Below are positions 12,601-25,085 of a stretch of 64,000 nucleotides of DNA, one piece after another. A model generated the notes under the pieces. That model did not search any database. It saw nothing but the letters and a program-made list of their open reading frames with translations, and had not been told where the DNA came from. The translations under genes were made by a program, and so were the position numbers. Every line of letters begins with the position of its first letter. The stretch's first letter is position 1. Source of the stretch: Hyalella azteca (taxonomy: Eukaryota; Arthropoda; Malacostraca; Amphipoda; Hyalellidae); contig NW_025932756.1 in NCBI RefSeq assembly GCF_000764305.2, positions 248,001 through 312,000 of the forward strand, read 5' to 3'.

Positions 12601-15600
12601 TGAATAGAGAAAGAGAGACATCAAGTTAAGTGAATAATTTAGCATATAATAGATTACATTTAAAACAATGAAAATGTCGATGAGATTATGCTACAAACTA
12701 TTCTTATGCACTGTAGTTCCTCTTCATTTGGACACAGTAAAAGTAATTCTCGTGATAATATCGTGCTGCATTAATGGAACATTATTGACTTGCTCCCGAG
12801 TCACTACTAATGAGTATTACAGCAAGTGCTACTGCCAGCGCTATGTACTCCTCGCAGAGAATGCTATGCCCGAGTATTAATGGATGTACAATGAAGTGTG
12901 ATCATCGTAGCAGAGGTGAAGAACTGCCGGTAGAGGTGAGGGCTGTGGCGCTTAGTGTGGATGTACGTAAGAGGAATGAGAGAGGGGATGTGTGATGAGG
13001 ATGTGATGGAAATGGTAGAGCGCCTGATGATGTACTCCACCTGACGTTAGGTGTACGACAGAGAACGAAGAGTGAAGGTAAGTCCAAATAAGTGAGAGTT
13101 AAAGTAATGAGAGAACAGATGAGGATTACAGTGATTGTAGGTTTATCGGAGGGAGCAACTGTGGATGTGGTTTAGAGTGCAATAAGATGTTTTAAGAAAG
13201 TGTGTCGGCTGAGAGAGAGAGATAGAACTATCAAAATATTCCTGACAAATTATGAAGGGAAAACAAAATTCCATTAAATAAAAATAATTACTACATTAGT
13301 TACAAATTTTAAAGTCCCAAAATTTCTTTAACTTAGGCTTTATGGGCTTCAGTAAATATGTAATTTTTAATTGCATTTTATTTAGCCTCAAGGAGGCATG
13401 AGGGCTGTGCCATTTGAATGACAAGAGCGGCGTGGCTGCCAAATGGAAAGATCAGGAACGTTCCCAATTTAATTTTAGTATAAGAAATAATGTGAGGAAA
13501 TTACAACTTCACAAGACCTCATGCTGTCTTCATGTGGGTTGCATTGTCAGAGCAAATGGCAAGAATTTTAATTAATTTCAATTTGATTTTAATTAATTTT
13601 AAGTGTTTCATTAATTTTAATAAATCACACTAACATTCATGAGGCTTCGGCTGATTAATCACACAGTTAATCATCTCTTGGGCTTGGAGATTGATGCGTC
13701 TGTCACATTTATCTATAAACATATTTAATATGTTTGAAATTCGTACCTTGACAAAGGAAAGGGATTCTTCCCTGTGGGAAAAATCGTAACTTCATTCATT
13801 CCTATCCTATCACCAAGTATGTTGGCTTTATTAATTTATCTCTGTTTTTAAATTGCAGCTTGTAGTTAACTTTATTCCAAAGTCCAAACCTGATAACAAA
13901 ATCTTGATGAAGAAAATTACTTACACTCCTGCAAGTTACTATAACATGTGAAAACAACAGAACCAATAACAACGTACTCTTTACAAGGTAAGTTTTTTAA
14001 ACAAAAGAAACACGTTTTTTTACTAGCAAACACACGTTTTTCTGAGTGGCATCATTATTTGGGTATTGATAGTAGTATGTCTTACGAACAATTGAGGATG
14101 TAAGGTGACAAACAGAAAGTAAGAAAACTTCCCGTGAAATGCAATGATGGAATTCTTTTACGTTAATAATTTTAATATTAGGAGCAACGATCAGATTCAT
14201 TTGAGGTAATGTAGCGCAGTGTATAAGAGAAGGTGTCAGACCTGCGTGTCTGGCGACGCGGTGATGACAGTGTCCTCCGTGGGATGGTAGACGACGCACG
14301 TCACCTTCTTGTTGTGGCCCTTCAAGATGGCTACCACCTGCAACACCAGAGGCAGTGTTAAGGACTTATTCTGTTACAGCGCTACACACGGCAAGAATTG
14401 TATCACTTCAGTAGCTCTTCCTCCATAAACGTAGCTCCACTATTGATATGTGTACAGTCAAGTAGTATTAAGTTAACAACATCAATAATATTCAAACTGA
14501 TTAATAATACGGTTCTACATAAATCTTTAATATCGCATGAAAAAGGATACTTCTGAATTCCTAAACTGAAAAGTATAATAAAATCAATGAAAAACTAATG
14601 CCTACTTTCTAGGAAAAAGTAATGGCATTTATTGGATTTTATCAAAAAACAATTGATAAAAAGGAGTCTGTATAGAATATCAAATCTACAACAAAAATTG
14701 TATTTATTCCATTTTAGATGCAAGTTGAAGAAGGTAGAGCAAATCAAACGCATAGGTACATAATCGAAGAGATCGCGAACTGGAAAGTCAGACAGTAATG
14801 ACCATAATTTTGAAAACAGATAAATTCATTTTATTTTTACATGATGGCGATGTTTTTCCAATCCAAACACGACACAAATGAATTTTCATTACAAATTTAG
14901 CAACTAATTAAAAACCTTTACATTTATTAAAAAAACTGTATTAGTTCGTAAGCATTATACATTCACTTAGCAAACTTGTATTAGTTTGGTAAATTAGAAG
15001 AAGAATTAGAAAGGTAGAATTATATTAGCCCATGACCTGTTCAGTATCCTTGTTGAAGACGGTGGCATTCTTATCCGCGCCGCCAGTGACGACCTTGCTG
15101 GTGTCCTTCTGGTGCACGTCCAGGGACAAGATGCCGGGCACACTGGCGCTGTGCAGACCCTGCGTACATAACCACGTTACTTGTGTGACACCAGGCAGCT
15201 TATGGAGCTATACAATGTATAGATGCAATATATACCATACAATGTATTGATGCAAGCTAAACTTGTAAGCATATTAGTGGTCAACAATACTTTTTTTGTC
15301 CCGACTCTCATTTTGTGTCACTTTTATTGTGCCAAGATTCATAATGAGTCAAACTGTTGTTGAGTCAAGACTCTTATTGTACTTTGAAATTGCAGACACA
15401 GTAAGAGTTTTCGTCTACGCCTCTTCTGACCTAACATAATCAATGAAGTCAATACAGAAAATCAACCACTTTATTGCACACCAGAACTATAAATAGAAGA
15501 TAACCCGGTTCAGTCATTTGGACGTGAAAATATAAATAAACTAACATTCATTATTAAGATGGGAGCAGTAGCGCTCATACAACCATCAGCCGCATTATGA

Positions 15601-18600
15601 ATTGAGGCATTTACATATCGTATTACAAATTTACAATACAAAATTGAAAGTTTGACGGAGTAATCATTCATAGAAAGGCAATTAAATTATTCCAAAAAAC
15701 CTTAAAATTTGCCAGATTAAGAAGGGATAACTAAAATAATGAAGCCATACTGGGTGAGAAGCAAGAAGGGATAACTAAAATAATGAAGCCGTACCGGGTG
15801 AGAAGCAGAGAAGCAAGAAGGGGATAACTAAAATAATGAAGCCATACCGGGTGAGAAGCAAGAAGGGGATAACTAAAATAATGAAGCCGTACCGGATGAG
15901 AAGCAAGAGTAGAGAAGGCGCGAATTTGTTCAGGAGGAGTGAGGCCTTCAGGCACGGAGCGACCGCGCCTCTTGCGCTCCTGCGTGAGGGTGGTGGCGGT
16001 GCTCTGTAGCCGTGCTACCACAGCCTCGCTCAGACCTGACCAGTAACATGACAACATTAATAATGATCATGATTCATCAGTGACAGAGCATCATTATATT
16101 AAACCTGCAATAAAAAACTAGCAAGTATTTCGTAATGTGCATCTTTGTTTGGTCCAAGCACATCCTCTGCCAGGGGAGAGTTTGACGTAAATCCAGTTGT
16201 TCAACAAAATATCATCTGGATAAGTATAAATCTAGTTTAAAATTATACAAAAACACTGAAAAGTTTATTTCAAGCATTGAGGATTGAGCTTGTTCGAATT
16301 TTTTGTTTATTTCAGGTTCATTTTATAGAAACTTCTGGAGCATATAGGATGACGAAGGAAGTTTCAAAGTGAAATTTTGAAAGGAAGTTTCAAAGTCACT
16401 GTAGGTAGTGTTTTCCATTTCTAATTATACTCTAATATTACTACTTGCAGCATTACAAGCACCACTCCTTAAAGATTTTTTCACAAAGGTTGATTATTGC
16501 CGTAAATTCTTTAATAATATTGCTTCAATTATGTAAGGATTGATGGAAATAGAAATGTATAATATAATATAAAAGATGTTTTTTTTATATTTCTATATTT
16601 TGTTATAATATTAAATTTTTAGAATATGTATAATAAATATAAAAATAATCACCAGTAGTGGCAGGAGCAGGAGCAGCCTCAGGAGCAGCAGGTGCGGCGT
16701 GTGATGGCGTGTGTGAAGGCGTGTCTGCCGTGCCTCCAGCCTCTCCCGTCGCCACCTACACGTTATCAAGTTGTCAGCATACACTATGATCATTGTTAAA
16801 TTATTCACCTAACGCAATCAATAATAAAAATTGATTAGAAGAAAAAGACATACAAAAATTGTAGGAAAAGACATACAGCACATCTCAAAGAACTTAGATG
16901 ATAGAACAAATATTATTTCATTTATAATCGGCATTATACGAGCTAACTGGGTCATAGAAATTGCATAATTTAAAACCAAATTTGTGACAATTCAACTTGA
17001 GAAAATATGTAAATAATGACAACTTCAAAAAATAAAATAAAATAATAGAATATAAATGGCATGATAAAAACCAATCATTCATGTTTATCCTTGAAGAAAT
17101 CATAGATAAGAAATGTAGAAAGGTTCAGGATGAATACGTACGCCATGTGTAGGTGTCTGGGGCTGAATGCCAGCCTGAGGCTTGAGGGTGGCAAGAGCCT
17201 CTCTTGCAGCCGTCACTTCCTTTGTGAGACGAGCGATGACTCGCGTCGCCGCATCGTGCTGGTACAGTGCGTGACTGTAAACATCATTGCTTGTATTAAC
17301 ATGCGGAAAGTCAGCCTGTAAAATTTTCTTGGACTATGATTGATTTCATCACAGACCAATATGGGGAGTAGTAAAAAACAAATGGGGGTGGCCATGATTG
17401 CAAACATTACTCAGCTCGTTAATATTTGAAAGTTATATACAGTGGGGGGAAATAAATATTCGTACACTTGAAAAATCGTATTTTAATGTATGTAAGTACA
17501 CAAACTGAACAGGAGAAGTGAACTTACATACATTAAAATACGATTTTTCAAGTGTACGAATATTTATTTCCCCCCACTGTAATGGTACGTGGCACACACC
17601 TGTAGTTATTATGAAAATGATTCAAATAGTGTCTGACAGAATGACAATACAACAATGGGAAAGAAACATTCATACTTATAACAGAGCTCAGATTAAAATA
17701 TTTAATATTGTGACTGTTAACTCTCCATTTTATCACTAACCACTAGGTACTAATTTAATAGAGAAATTAGTATATGATATGGCGAGAACATGTCATAGGT
17801 AAACCTTAGTTCTTGTTTGGCAGTGTGCAGCTGCTGGCGGAGGGAAAAGGAGTGCAGCATGACGCTGTCCCATTCGTCCTGCAAGGCTTTCAAGATGGCA
17901 GGTATGCTGGTGGCACTTGGTGGCTTTGGCTTCACAACTGGAGCAACTGGAAAAATTAACCATCTCATTGATAGGGTATCATGCAAAAGAGTGAGCTGCT
18001 TTACAGGCGTTTTTATTAAAATAATTTAAAAAAATGGGAACATTCTTTCTAACACACAAATAAGAATGACAGGAATAAATAAGATCCAGAAGCAATATGA
18101 TAGAATGAAAAGAAATATCTCAATAATATCTAGTTGACCATCAATCATTGGGACCATCAATTTAAAGTGGAACCATACTTTACAAACAATTTGTGCAAGA
18201 ACTCACTTTGTACAGCAGTTCATATGCAAAGCAAACCTATTTTTCTTGTTAAAATTAATAGAAAAGACTGATCTGTGTCAGGCCTCCACAAAAGTCACTT
18301 CTTTTACATATTTATTGCATTTACAATAGGATGAAAAAGGATTATTTATATTTGAAGTGTCTGATAAGGCATATTCCTAAGCCAAGATAGTGGAGAATTT
18401 AAATTTTATTTTGGCCAAGTCAGCAACCCACATGCCAGGAGCAAGCTTCTTAATGATGTGCAATTCATCATCAATAAATATCAACAGTTCTTATGCTAAT
18501 TTGCTTTTTTTCTGCAGTGCCCGTGGTTGTACAGCAAAGTACTGTCACATAGCAGAACAAATTTTTTTAGATTAGAAGCTTCATAAAGGGGTTTGGTTGT

Positions 18601-19069
18601 AAGGCAAGACATTCTTAAGGTGGAGTTTGACTGTATCAAACAGGTTGAGTTCAATAAGTAGTGTAGTAAATGGCATAGTAGTTATAATACACTAAATTTA
18701 ATCATACCCTTGATGTCAATGAGTTGGTCTATAGAGAGATCTTTGTTGTTGAGGGGGTCAATCCCATGCTCCGAGATGAACTTCTCGATGAGTCGCCTCT
18801 CGAATATACCGCCAGACACTGGTGATACGACTGCATGTTCTGGCACTTCATTGCTAACTGATGATGTAAAATAAAATAATCATGTGGCAATTAGACAAAG
18901 TCACATTTGACTAGCTAAATTATTGTTCCAGGAAGACAAAGATAATTGTGTATATTTATGAGCAGATTATATAGCTTTGTACAAGCAATAATTAAATAAG
19001 CTCTAAGTATCAATAGCAGTTAGAAAAAGAATGTTTGTAAATTTACTTACTTGCACATATGAGAGACAT
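9647..19069 (-). CDS. Prp19: Pre-mRNA-processing factor 19 (U-box E3 ligase, WD40 protein)
   Basis: Twelve coding exons join in frame to 520 aa: 19069-19051, 18857-18708, 17946-17805, 17274-17142, 16755-16653, 16035-15893, 15159-15037, 14337-14242, 12376-12209, 11187-11049, 10569-10365, 9788-9647 (stop TAA). The protein begins MSLICAISNEVPEH and carries a U-box (about residues 1-70), then the tetramerisation coiled coil ([20 protein letters not shown] region), an Ala/Pro-rich linker encoded by exon 5, and a C-terminal WD40 propeller ending [13 protein letters not shown]19 is the core of the nineteen complex, which ubiquitinates spliceosomal proteins and stabilises U5/U6 during activation in the nucleus; human PRPF19 has 504 aa. 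Every junction is GT-AG and phases agree throughout. The oddity is a fourfold tandem copy of the exon 6 donor. A MITE (17440-17579) lies in intron 3. Confidence 0.96.
11335..11410. repeat. Fragment related to the 46317-47103 element
   Basis: The segment GCCACGTTTTTCGTGTGGAC followed by TAAAAAGTAGAAAATAA, then GCCCC and ACGTG motifs, matches the termini of the long-inverted-repeat element at 46317-47103. It lies in PRP19 intron 10 or adjoining sequence (between exons 9 and 10). Only one end is recognisable. Confidence 0.5.
11585..11629. repeat. (CAAA)n microsatellite
   Basis: About eleven CAAA units follow a stretch that resembles the 3' end of a non-LTR element (ATGCCGAATTTCAGATCTCT upstream). 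It may be the tail of an old LINE or SINE insertion in a PRP19 intron; that origin is inference. Confidence 0.7.
15741..15895 (-). repeat. Tandem copies of the PRP19 exon 6 / intron 6 boundary
   Basis: On the minus strand the segment CTTGCTTCTCAYCCG|GTAYGG occurs repeatedly, followed each time by CTTCATTATTTTAGTTATCC. Potential donors lie at 15892 (used in the PRP19 model), 15847, 15794 and 15750, with unit lengths 45, 53 and 44 bp. The last reads CCA|GTATGG. Use of the 15847 donor adds 15 residues in frame without a stop; the two further ones shift frame. The unit therefore includes about 15 exonic and 30 intronic bases. Confidence 0.85.
17440..17579. mobile_element. Tc1/mariner-type MITE, 140 bp, in a PRP19 intron
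   Basis: It is a nearly perfect palindrome starting CAGTGGGGGGAAATAAATAT and ending with its complement, bounded by TA (17438-17439 and 17580-17581). Arms of about 60 bp surround only about 20 unpaired bases. It is the same family as the 632-bp element at 43312-43943 and looks like an internal deletion of it. A TA target duplication supports the Tc1/mariner superfamily. Confidence 0.88.
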
Positions 19070-19099
19070 GGCTGTGTAGATGAATGTAGCAAACCTGAG

Positions 19100-20597
19100 T
19101 TAACATGAAAATGTCATGAAAATATTACACTGAATGATCTGGATTACATTAGTGAATAGGCATAGTTGTCAAAATTGATAAGAGAGCAATTGTGCCTGAA
19201 AGTATAGAAATAAATGGAAGTAGGTATGGAAGTAACACAAAGAATAGAAAATAGAAATAGAAATAAATGGAAGTATTTGGAACTAGGTACGTTGAACACT
19301 ATACGATTTTTCATCCCGAGTCACTTTTTTTTAATTGCATTTTTGGCAGATCATTACATGAAATAATTGAGATTTCAAGAGAAGAATAACACGAAGATAA
19401 AATATTTGCTACTGAACCTTTCACAGAAGCAACAACAAACGAAACATACTGAGATTCAGATAACTCGGATGATGCAGCCACTGGCAATTCTGCTCGCCTA
19501 TTGAGAATAGTCATTGTAGCAACAGTAATCACCAATTGTGAAAACAATGACTATTGACAGAGAAGAAAGTCAACTGTGATCGACATGGCCACATTATACT
19601 ATGACATATATGTGGCTAGCCTGTGAGATTTAGTTATGAACTTTGGGCAGCAGATGAATCAGATGATATTTTTCTGCAATTGAAGCCAATCGGCAGATCT
19701 AATAGAAAGAGAAACTTATTCATGGGCTGGAACATAGATTGGTCCCATAAACATGATACAATTGGTCCCAAGTCAACATATTATATGTGATATCTATTCT
19801 GGTTTCATTTGGCTTCTCAAAAAACTTTTGAAAAAAAGGCTATTGCAATAAATTTTAAAGAAGATTGGTTAGGAAATGCAATAATGCAGGAGACCCTAAA
19901 TAAAACAATCAGGGTCTATTGTGCACCTTTCTACTTTGATCCTTGAGGCTTGATAAAGTGCAATACAACAATCAACAACATCGGCCAGCAAAGAGACATC
20001 AGAACTTCAAAAGCACTGCAAATGCAGCGCTTCGTAAACAATGTCAACAACGCACCCACAAATATTCGTAAAATGGGAAACCTTCCTATTCATTTTGAAT
20101 GAATGGAAGCATTCTATGCTTCAAATTAAATTTTATTCCGCCATGATTGATTTATCATCAGTATTGTCCATTATGAATAACCTTGCTTCATTTACTATTG
20201 GAAAAAGTGTTGTTTGAAGAAATGTTATGTTAATGCCAAGCAGTTCCGTATGGAACCAAGCTATAATTTTTTACATACCTACAATGAAAAATATATATAT
20301 GAACATATTTTTTGTTTATTTCCATCACAAATGATAATATTCTCCATGGTCAGGAAGATCATCGAAGATGTGCCAGGTGCGCGGGAATTTATTTTGTCAT
20401 TTTAACGACCTGCGCGGTGCGCCGTACTATGTTGGTAAAAAAATGCGCCGTGCGCCGTACAGCCGGGATTGCGCAAACACGTGCGCGAAGATAATCAATT
20501 TTCATTACATTGCGCCAACTGTGCACAGCAATAGCTTAAAAAAAGTGAAAATGCGCTTGAAAATTCACCGAAAACATACATCATCCTGAGTGTGGAA
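19100..20597. other. Upstream flank of PRP19, no gene recognised
   Basis: The PRP19 promoter and any non-coding first exon should lie here. An acceptor-like CTACACAG lies three bases before the PRP19 ATG, so the leader may be spliced. The remainder is AT-rich with a few short frames on the minus strand and no family resemblance. Confidence 0.4.
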
Positions 20598-21408
20598 CAT
20601 AGTGACAAACCAGAGATTTTTTAGAATCAGTTCATTTTTAATTTCCTCATTTACCCAAGATTTAAATCAATTTCTTATGTATGATAATGCTGGTATCCAG
20701 GATACTTTACTGGTCTACTTATAGGACTCAAAAATGAACTTGCGGGAGAGTCTAAAAACCTCTCTGCTTTGCCACTATGGTGTGGAATATTCTCACAAGG
20801 AACAAAAAAAAATTTAGAAAATAATTCTTGTCATTAAAGGTTTAAAGAAAGCTTTTTAACTTGGGTGATGGGTGGAATCACTGAAATCCGTGGAAAGCTT
20901 TTTTATAAGTGAACTTTCATTCCTGAAATTAACTCAAATAACTCAATTCACCCTGGCCTGATTTAGGAAAGAGACTCAAATAGTGATTTCAAATTTTCAA
21001 GTCTCAATAGGCTACAAGAGAAATGTGGTGGCAAAATCCATATTGCTTGGAACTGGAAGACACAGATTTTAATGCTGATTTGGCACCAAAGATCTTGTCT
21101 TGTTGAGCTAGTACTAGTAGGTACCTAGCTACTCCTTTCACTTTTACTTTTAGCAGTGCCAGACTGCCAGTCGCAGTCTCACAGTCTGCACACTGACCAG
21201 TGGCCACAGCACTGGCCACCATAGTGCCTAGTGGCAAGGCAGCGAGTTTTTTAGACACTCTCTCAAGTTCATTTTTGAGTCCTATAAGTAGACCAGTAAA
21301 GTATTCTGGATACCAGTATTAGCATACTAAAGAAATTGGCTTAAATCTTGAGTAAATGAGGAAATTACAAATGAACTGATTCTAAAAAAGCTCTGGTTTG
21401 CCACTATG
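20598..21408. mobile_element. Non-autonomous DNA element with about 180-bp inverted ends
   Basis: The left end CATAGTGACAAACCAGAG and the right end CTCTGGTTTGCCACTATG are complementary. The complementarity continues through the TTTACTGGTCTACTTATAG region to about 20770 and back from about 21240. No transposase frame was seen. Fragments of the same left end lie at 21527 and 46194. Because CATAG is shared by all copies, the TA inside it may be part of the element rather than a target duplication. Confidence 0.75.
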
Positions 21409-21526
21409 CTGGCCACTGGTTAGGATAGGAATTTAGGAAACAATCCTTCAAGACGTTAAGTTCTAACTTGTGATTTCCAAATTAATTTTGCCAATAGGCA
21501 TGATTGAAGTGGGTCTGACAGACTGA

Positions 21527-21551
21527 CATAGTGACAAACCAGAGATTTTTT
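21527..21551 (+). repeat. Fragment of the CATAGTGACAAACC element
   Basis: The first 25 bases of the element at 20598 recur here and then diverge. The fragment lies just downstream of that element and may be a second, truncated insertion. Confidence 0.55.
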
Positions 21552-22909
21552 AAAAAGTGGGGTATAAACAGTTATTTATCACACTTCACACCTAATGTAA
21601 TAAAGGTAGATTTTAAATCACATTTCAAGTGTCCAATTACGGAAAATGACCGCAGGTTACAGCTAATTGCACTATTTTTAAAGGTACGCAATTCACATAG
21701 GCTCATAGCCTAACTAGACAGTACACTGCTGATTGCCCGTGCCGCAGTGCTAAATCTCACTTAATCCATGAAGAGCAGAGGGAAGCCAATGATCAAGAAT
21801 CATACTAAGGGTTTATATCGAAAACATTTTTAATTTACGATGTTCGTTTTCCAAGTACTTCAACGAATGTTATGACAACAAATATAAATCACTCGATTAG
21901 CGGCAAAAACCTAACAAAACGCCATGCCCTTCGTAGTTTCGTAGTGCATGAACACAAAGTGCATAACGAGACCACATTACAGAGAACATTTTTATGAATA
22001 AGACACATAGATATGTATCGTAATAAGTTACGACGTTATGGCAATTAATTTCAGCCTACTGCGCCCATTTTGGAAATTAAAAGCAATAATGAAAAATTAT
22101 TTATTTCAAAAACCCCAACACAAAAATTATGGTTGTAAAAAAGCACTCCAAGTACCAGTGCGTAGAGTGCAATGAGATTCAGTAGTCAGTCAGAGATAAT
22201 CTTTCGACTGTCCACGTCGTGAGTGCACCACATTACACCGGCAAATTGTCGTGCTAACTTACATCCATGGCAGTTCTTCATCATACAGGAAACCACTGTT
22301 TTTTAGGAGCATGAATATACTAACTGATCCCTTCCAGCGTAACGAGCGTTTACAACGTAAAGGAAATGTGGAAAATCAATAATTCAATTCGTATATAAAT
22401 AGCTTATTTTACCAGCTAGATGATGTAGAGCATTCCCTAAATAAAGGAGTTCCACCATGCCACTTAAAAAAAGAAAAAAATGACAAAATTTGAGATGTAA
22501 AAATAAAATTGTGTGTGCATTATTGTTGGAAGTTTTAGTCAAAAAATAAAGTGTCCGGACGATTTTTCGGGTCTCTTCAATTAAAGGTCAGATTGAAATT
22601 CATGACAAATTGATACTGCCGCACGCTCGACATAAAAATGAAATTAACAACGTAATTTAGATAACTTTTTGTAAAGATGAGTGACAATACTGATACGCAA
22701 TAAATTGTATCCAGATGCACCAAATTATTTTCCCTAATGTGAATTTTCATAGCCACTAACATAAAATTCAGATACATATTAAATAACAGTAGACACAGAT
22801 CAGAATGTAATATACAAGAAATCATGAGTAACACAAACACACATTTCTAAATTGAATGCTTTCAGGGTGTAAGTTCTTCTGCTGCACTTCCCGACATCTC
22901 CCACGAAGG

Positions 22910-25085
22910 TTAGAGCTCCTGCTTGGGGGTGTAGGGGCCCTCCAAGAACTCTTCAGGCACGGGGTCATCGGCGTTCTTCCTCTTGAAGAAGCCCTTTTTG
23001 AGCAGCACGTCATTGCACTGCTGCTGGTTCAGGTTGCTCAAACTCACGCGCTCAACCTCCTGCACACATAAATGTATACGAAGCATGACGTCATCAGTCC
23101 TTCATTAACATTTAATTCCACTATTAAATGAAAGAACCTCAGAATTTTCGCCTTCTCTAGATTTACTGACCGGAGTTTTAATTTTACTGGCAAGACATTA
23201 AATTGGCACATACACAAAAAAATTCGACCAGTTAATATGATGTTAAACTAATACCAAGATAAAAAAAAATATTAATTTGAACGAAATAAATTTGGCATAA
23301 AATATGGGATAAATTCAAGTTTCAGAGAAAAAACCACAATAATGGTAGCTTCGTGAAAAATGGTTCACAGCTATCCTGATTTCAAGATAACTTTTAATAT
23401 AAAAGTAGACAAAGGAACATTTCCCTCACAAGTGTAGCAAGACAATCCACACCTGCGGCGCCAGCATAACAGATGTGCTGGCCATCTGCCACCAGATTTT
23501 TATTGCTCTCTAACTGAATGGCAACCACTCGATATGGCATTTTCCTAAATAATACATTGCTATGCCTCATCCTTTACAACTCCTCCGATCCAATTTGTAT
23601 TCCTCCAGTAAGCATAACAGAAACCAATGATATCTCTTTTTTTTCAAATTTTTAAAATAGACATGCCTGATCAAACTTGTTGAAAAAGATGAGAACTGGT
23701 GGAGCACCTGGAACTTTCACAAACTCGACGTTATGACTGAAGCATGAAGTTGAGGATTTTTAACACCATAAGAAATAATAGGAATGAGGTCAAAACCTAT
23801 GATTATGTGACAGATAATAATATATGTCATGTCTCCTAGCATTTTGTACAGATCACATTCTTATTAAGATGAATAAAATCCAAAGAAACTTCATACAATA
23901 TACCGGCCTAAGGGATCTAAAACCCTTGTGAACCGAAACTGAACAAGAAGACTTGGTTAAACCACACTTGTATCATAAAACTCTGCATACTAAGAACTAA
24001 CAGCTTTTAAACTTTTCACACCATTGTGGTGAAAATTCTAATTCAGGACATTATGGTGCAAAAATTTTCTACAACATTGAATGAGATTAACAAATAAACA
24101 CATCTCAAATTAAACTTGTACAATATTTAACCATTTGAAACACATCTCAAGTGAAATTTATAAATGATTCAACCAACTATATATATTATACATGCAAATT
24201 GTTGGGACATTGCTTGGAAAAGAACGTCAACATTTATAAACAAAAACTCCCATTATGATGCTCAAAATTTAGTCCAATAAATTATTGTAGGTAATCTGTA
24301 AACCAAATTTGATCAATAATAGATTCACTAAGTTGTAAATTGATTTGAGAAAATATCAAAGTACACAATGAAATTCATACGTTACCCTTGGAGAATGAGG
24401 TCTGGGGTAACTTTTAGCAAAGAGTTAATAAAGGATACAAGAGTGGGACATCCTCATGGATGAATTTCTTCACCTGAGGAAGCCTATTCAGCTGTCATCC
24501 ACTACAGCTCTGAGGAGAAAAACATTGCATTAATAAACATACCACGCAGACCTGCTATATTTTGGGAGTACAAATAATGAGTTAAAACATTGATGTTACA
24601 GAATGCTGATTAATATAGCTTCATGTTTGATGCTCACAACATGGTAACAGACAATGAATGCTGATTAATTTAGCTTTATGTTCTACCATCAGCACTTGAT
24701 ACATTACACAACTTATTTCAGGGAAATTTCATCAACTGACATCAGGCATTGAATGTAGCTTAAAATTAAAGTTTTAGATCTTTGAATTAAAGTAATTGGG
24801 ATTTGAAGGTTGATAAAATTTTAAGAAATGAAAGTAGTAAAGCCTGTGAGTAATGTTAAGCCCAGCGGAAAATATACTTGGCCTTCCTCTCTGGAATGTT
24901 AGGATAATTGTATGCTAATCATTTTAATAAAAAATTGCTCTGCAACACAAAGTAATGCTTTCACTCACCTCAACTTTAGCTCTGGCAGGTTTCAAGTCAT
25001 GGATGGGTAGAGCATCCTCTGCCTCAGCCCTCACACTGGAGACCAGAGCAACTAGTGCCAGCACTACAGGCACTTGTAGCAACAT
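22910..25085 (-). CDS. Small secretory-pathway protein with C-terminal KQEL
   Basis: Two coding exons, 25085-24969 and 23059-22910, join in phase 0 to 88 aa. The first begins MLLQVPVVLALVALVSSVRA, a typical signal peptide with cleavage expected after VRA. The mature part is short, charged and has a single Cys (QQQCNDVLLKKGFFKR). It ends YTPKQEL, close to the KDEL-type signal recognised by the ER retrieval receptor. I do not recognise the family. A non-coding first exon probably ends at 26357, where ATAG|GTAAGT reads on the minus strand; exon 2 then starts at 25148 after CATCTGCAG. Donor (GAG|GTGAGT) and acceptor (TGTGTGCAG) are good. A further exon in the 1.9-kb intron cannot be excluded. Confidence 0.6.

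Noticed and set aside
23400..23560. Minus-strand frame starting MPYRVVAIQLESNK as an extra exon of the small ER-protein gene
   Set aside because: It has a start codon but no matching acceptor in phase and no similarity; left unannotated although a transposon origin is possible.
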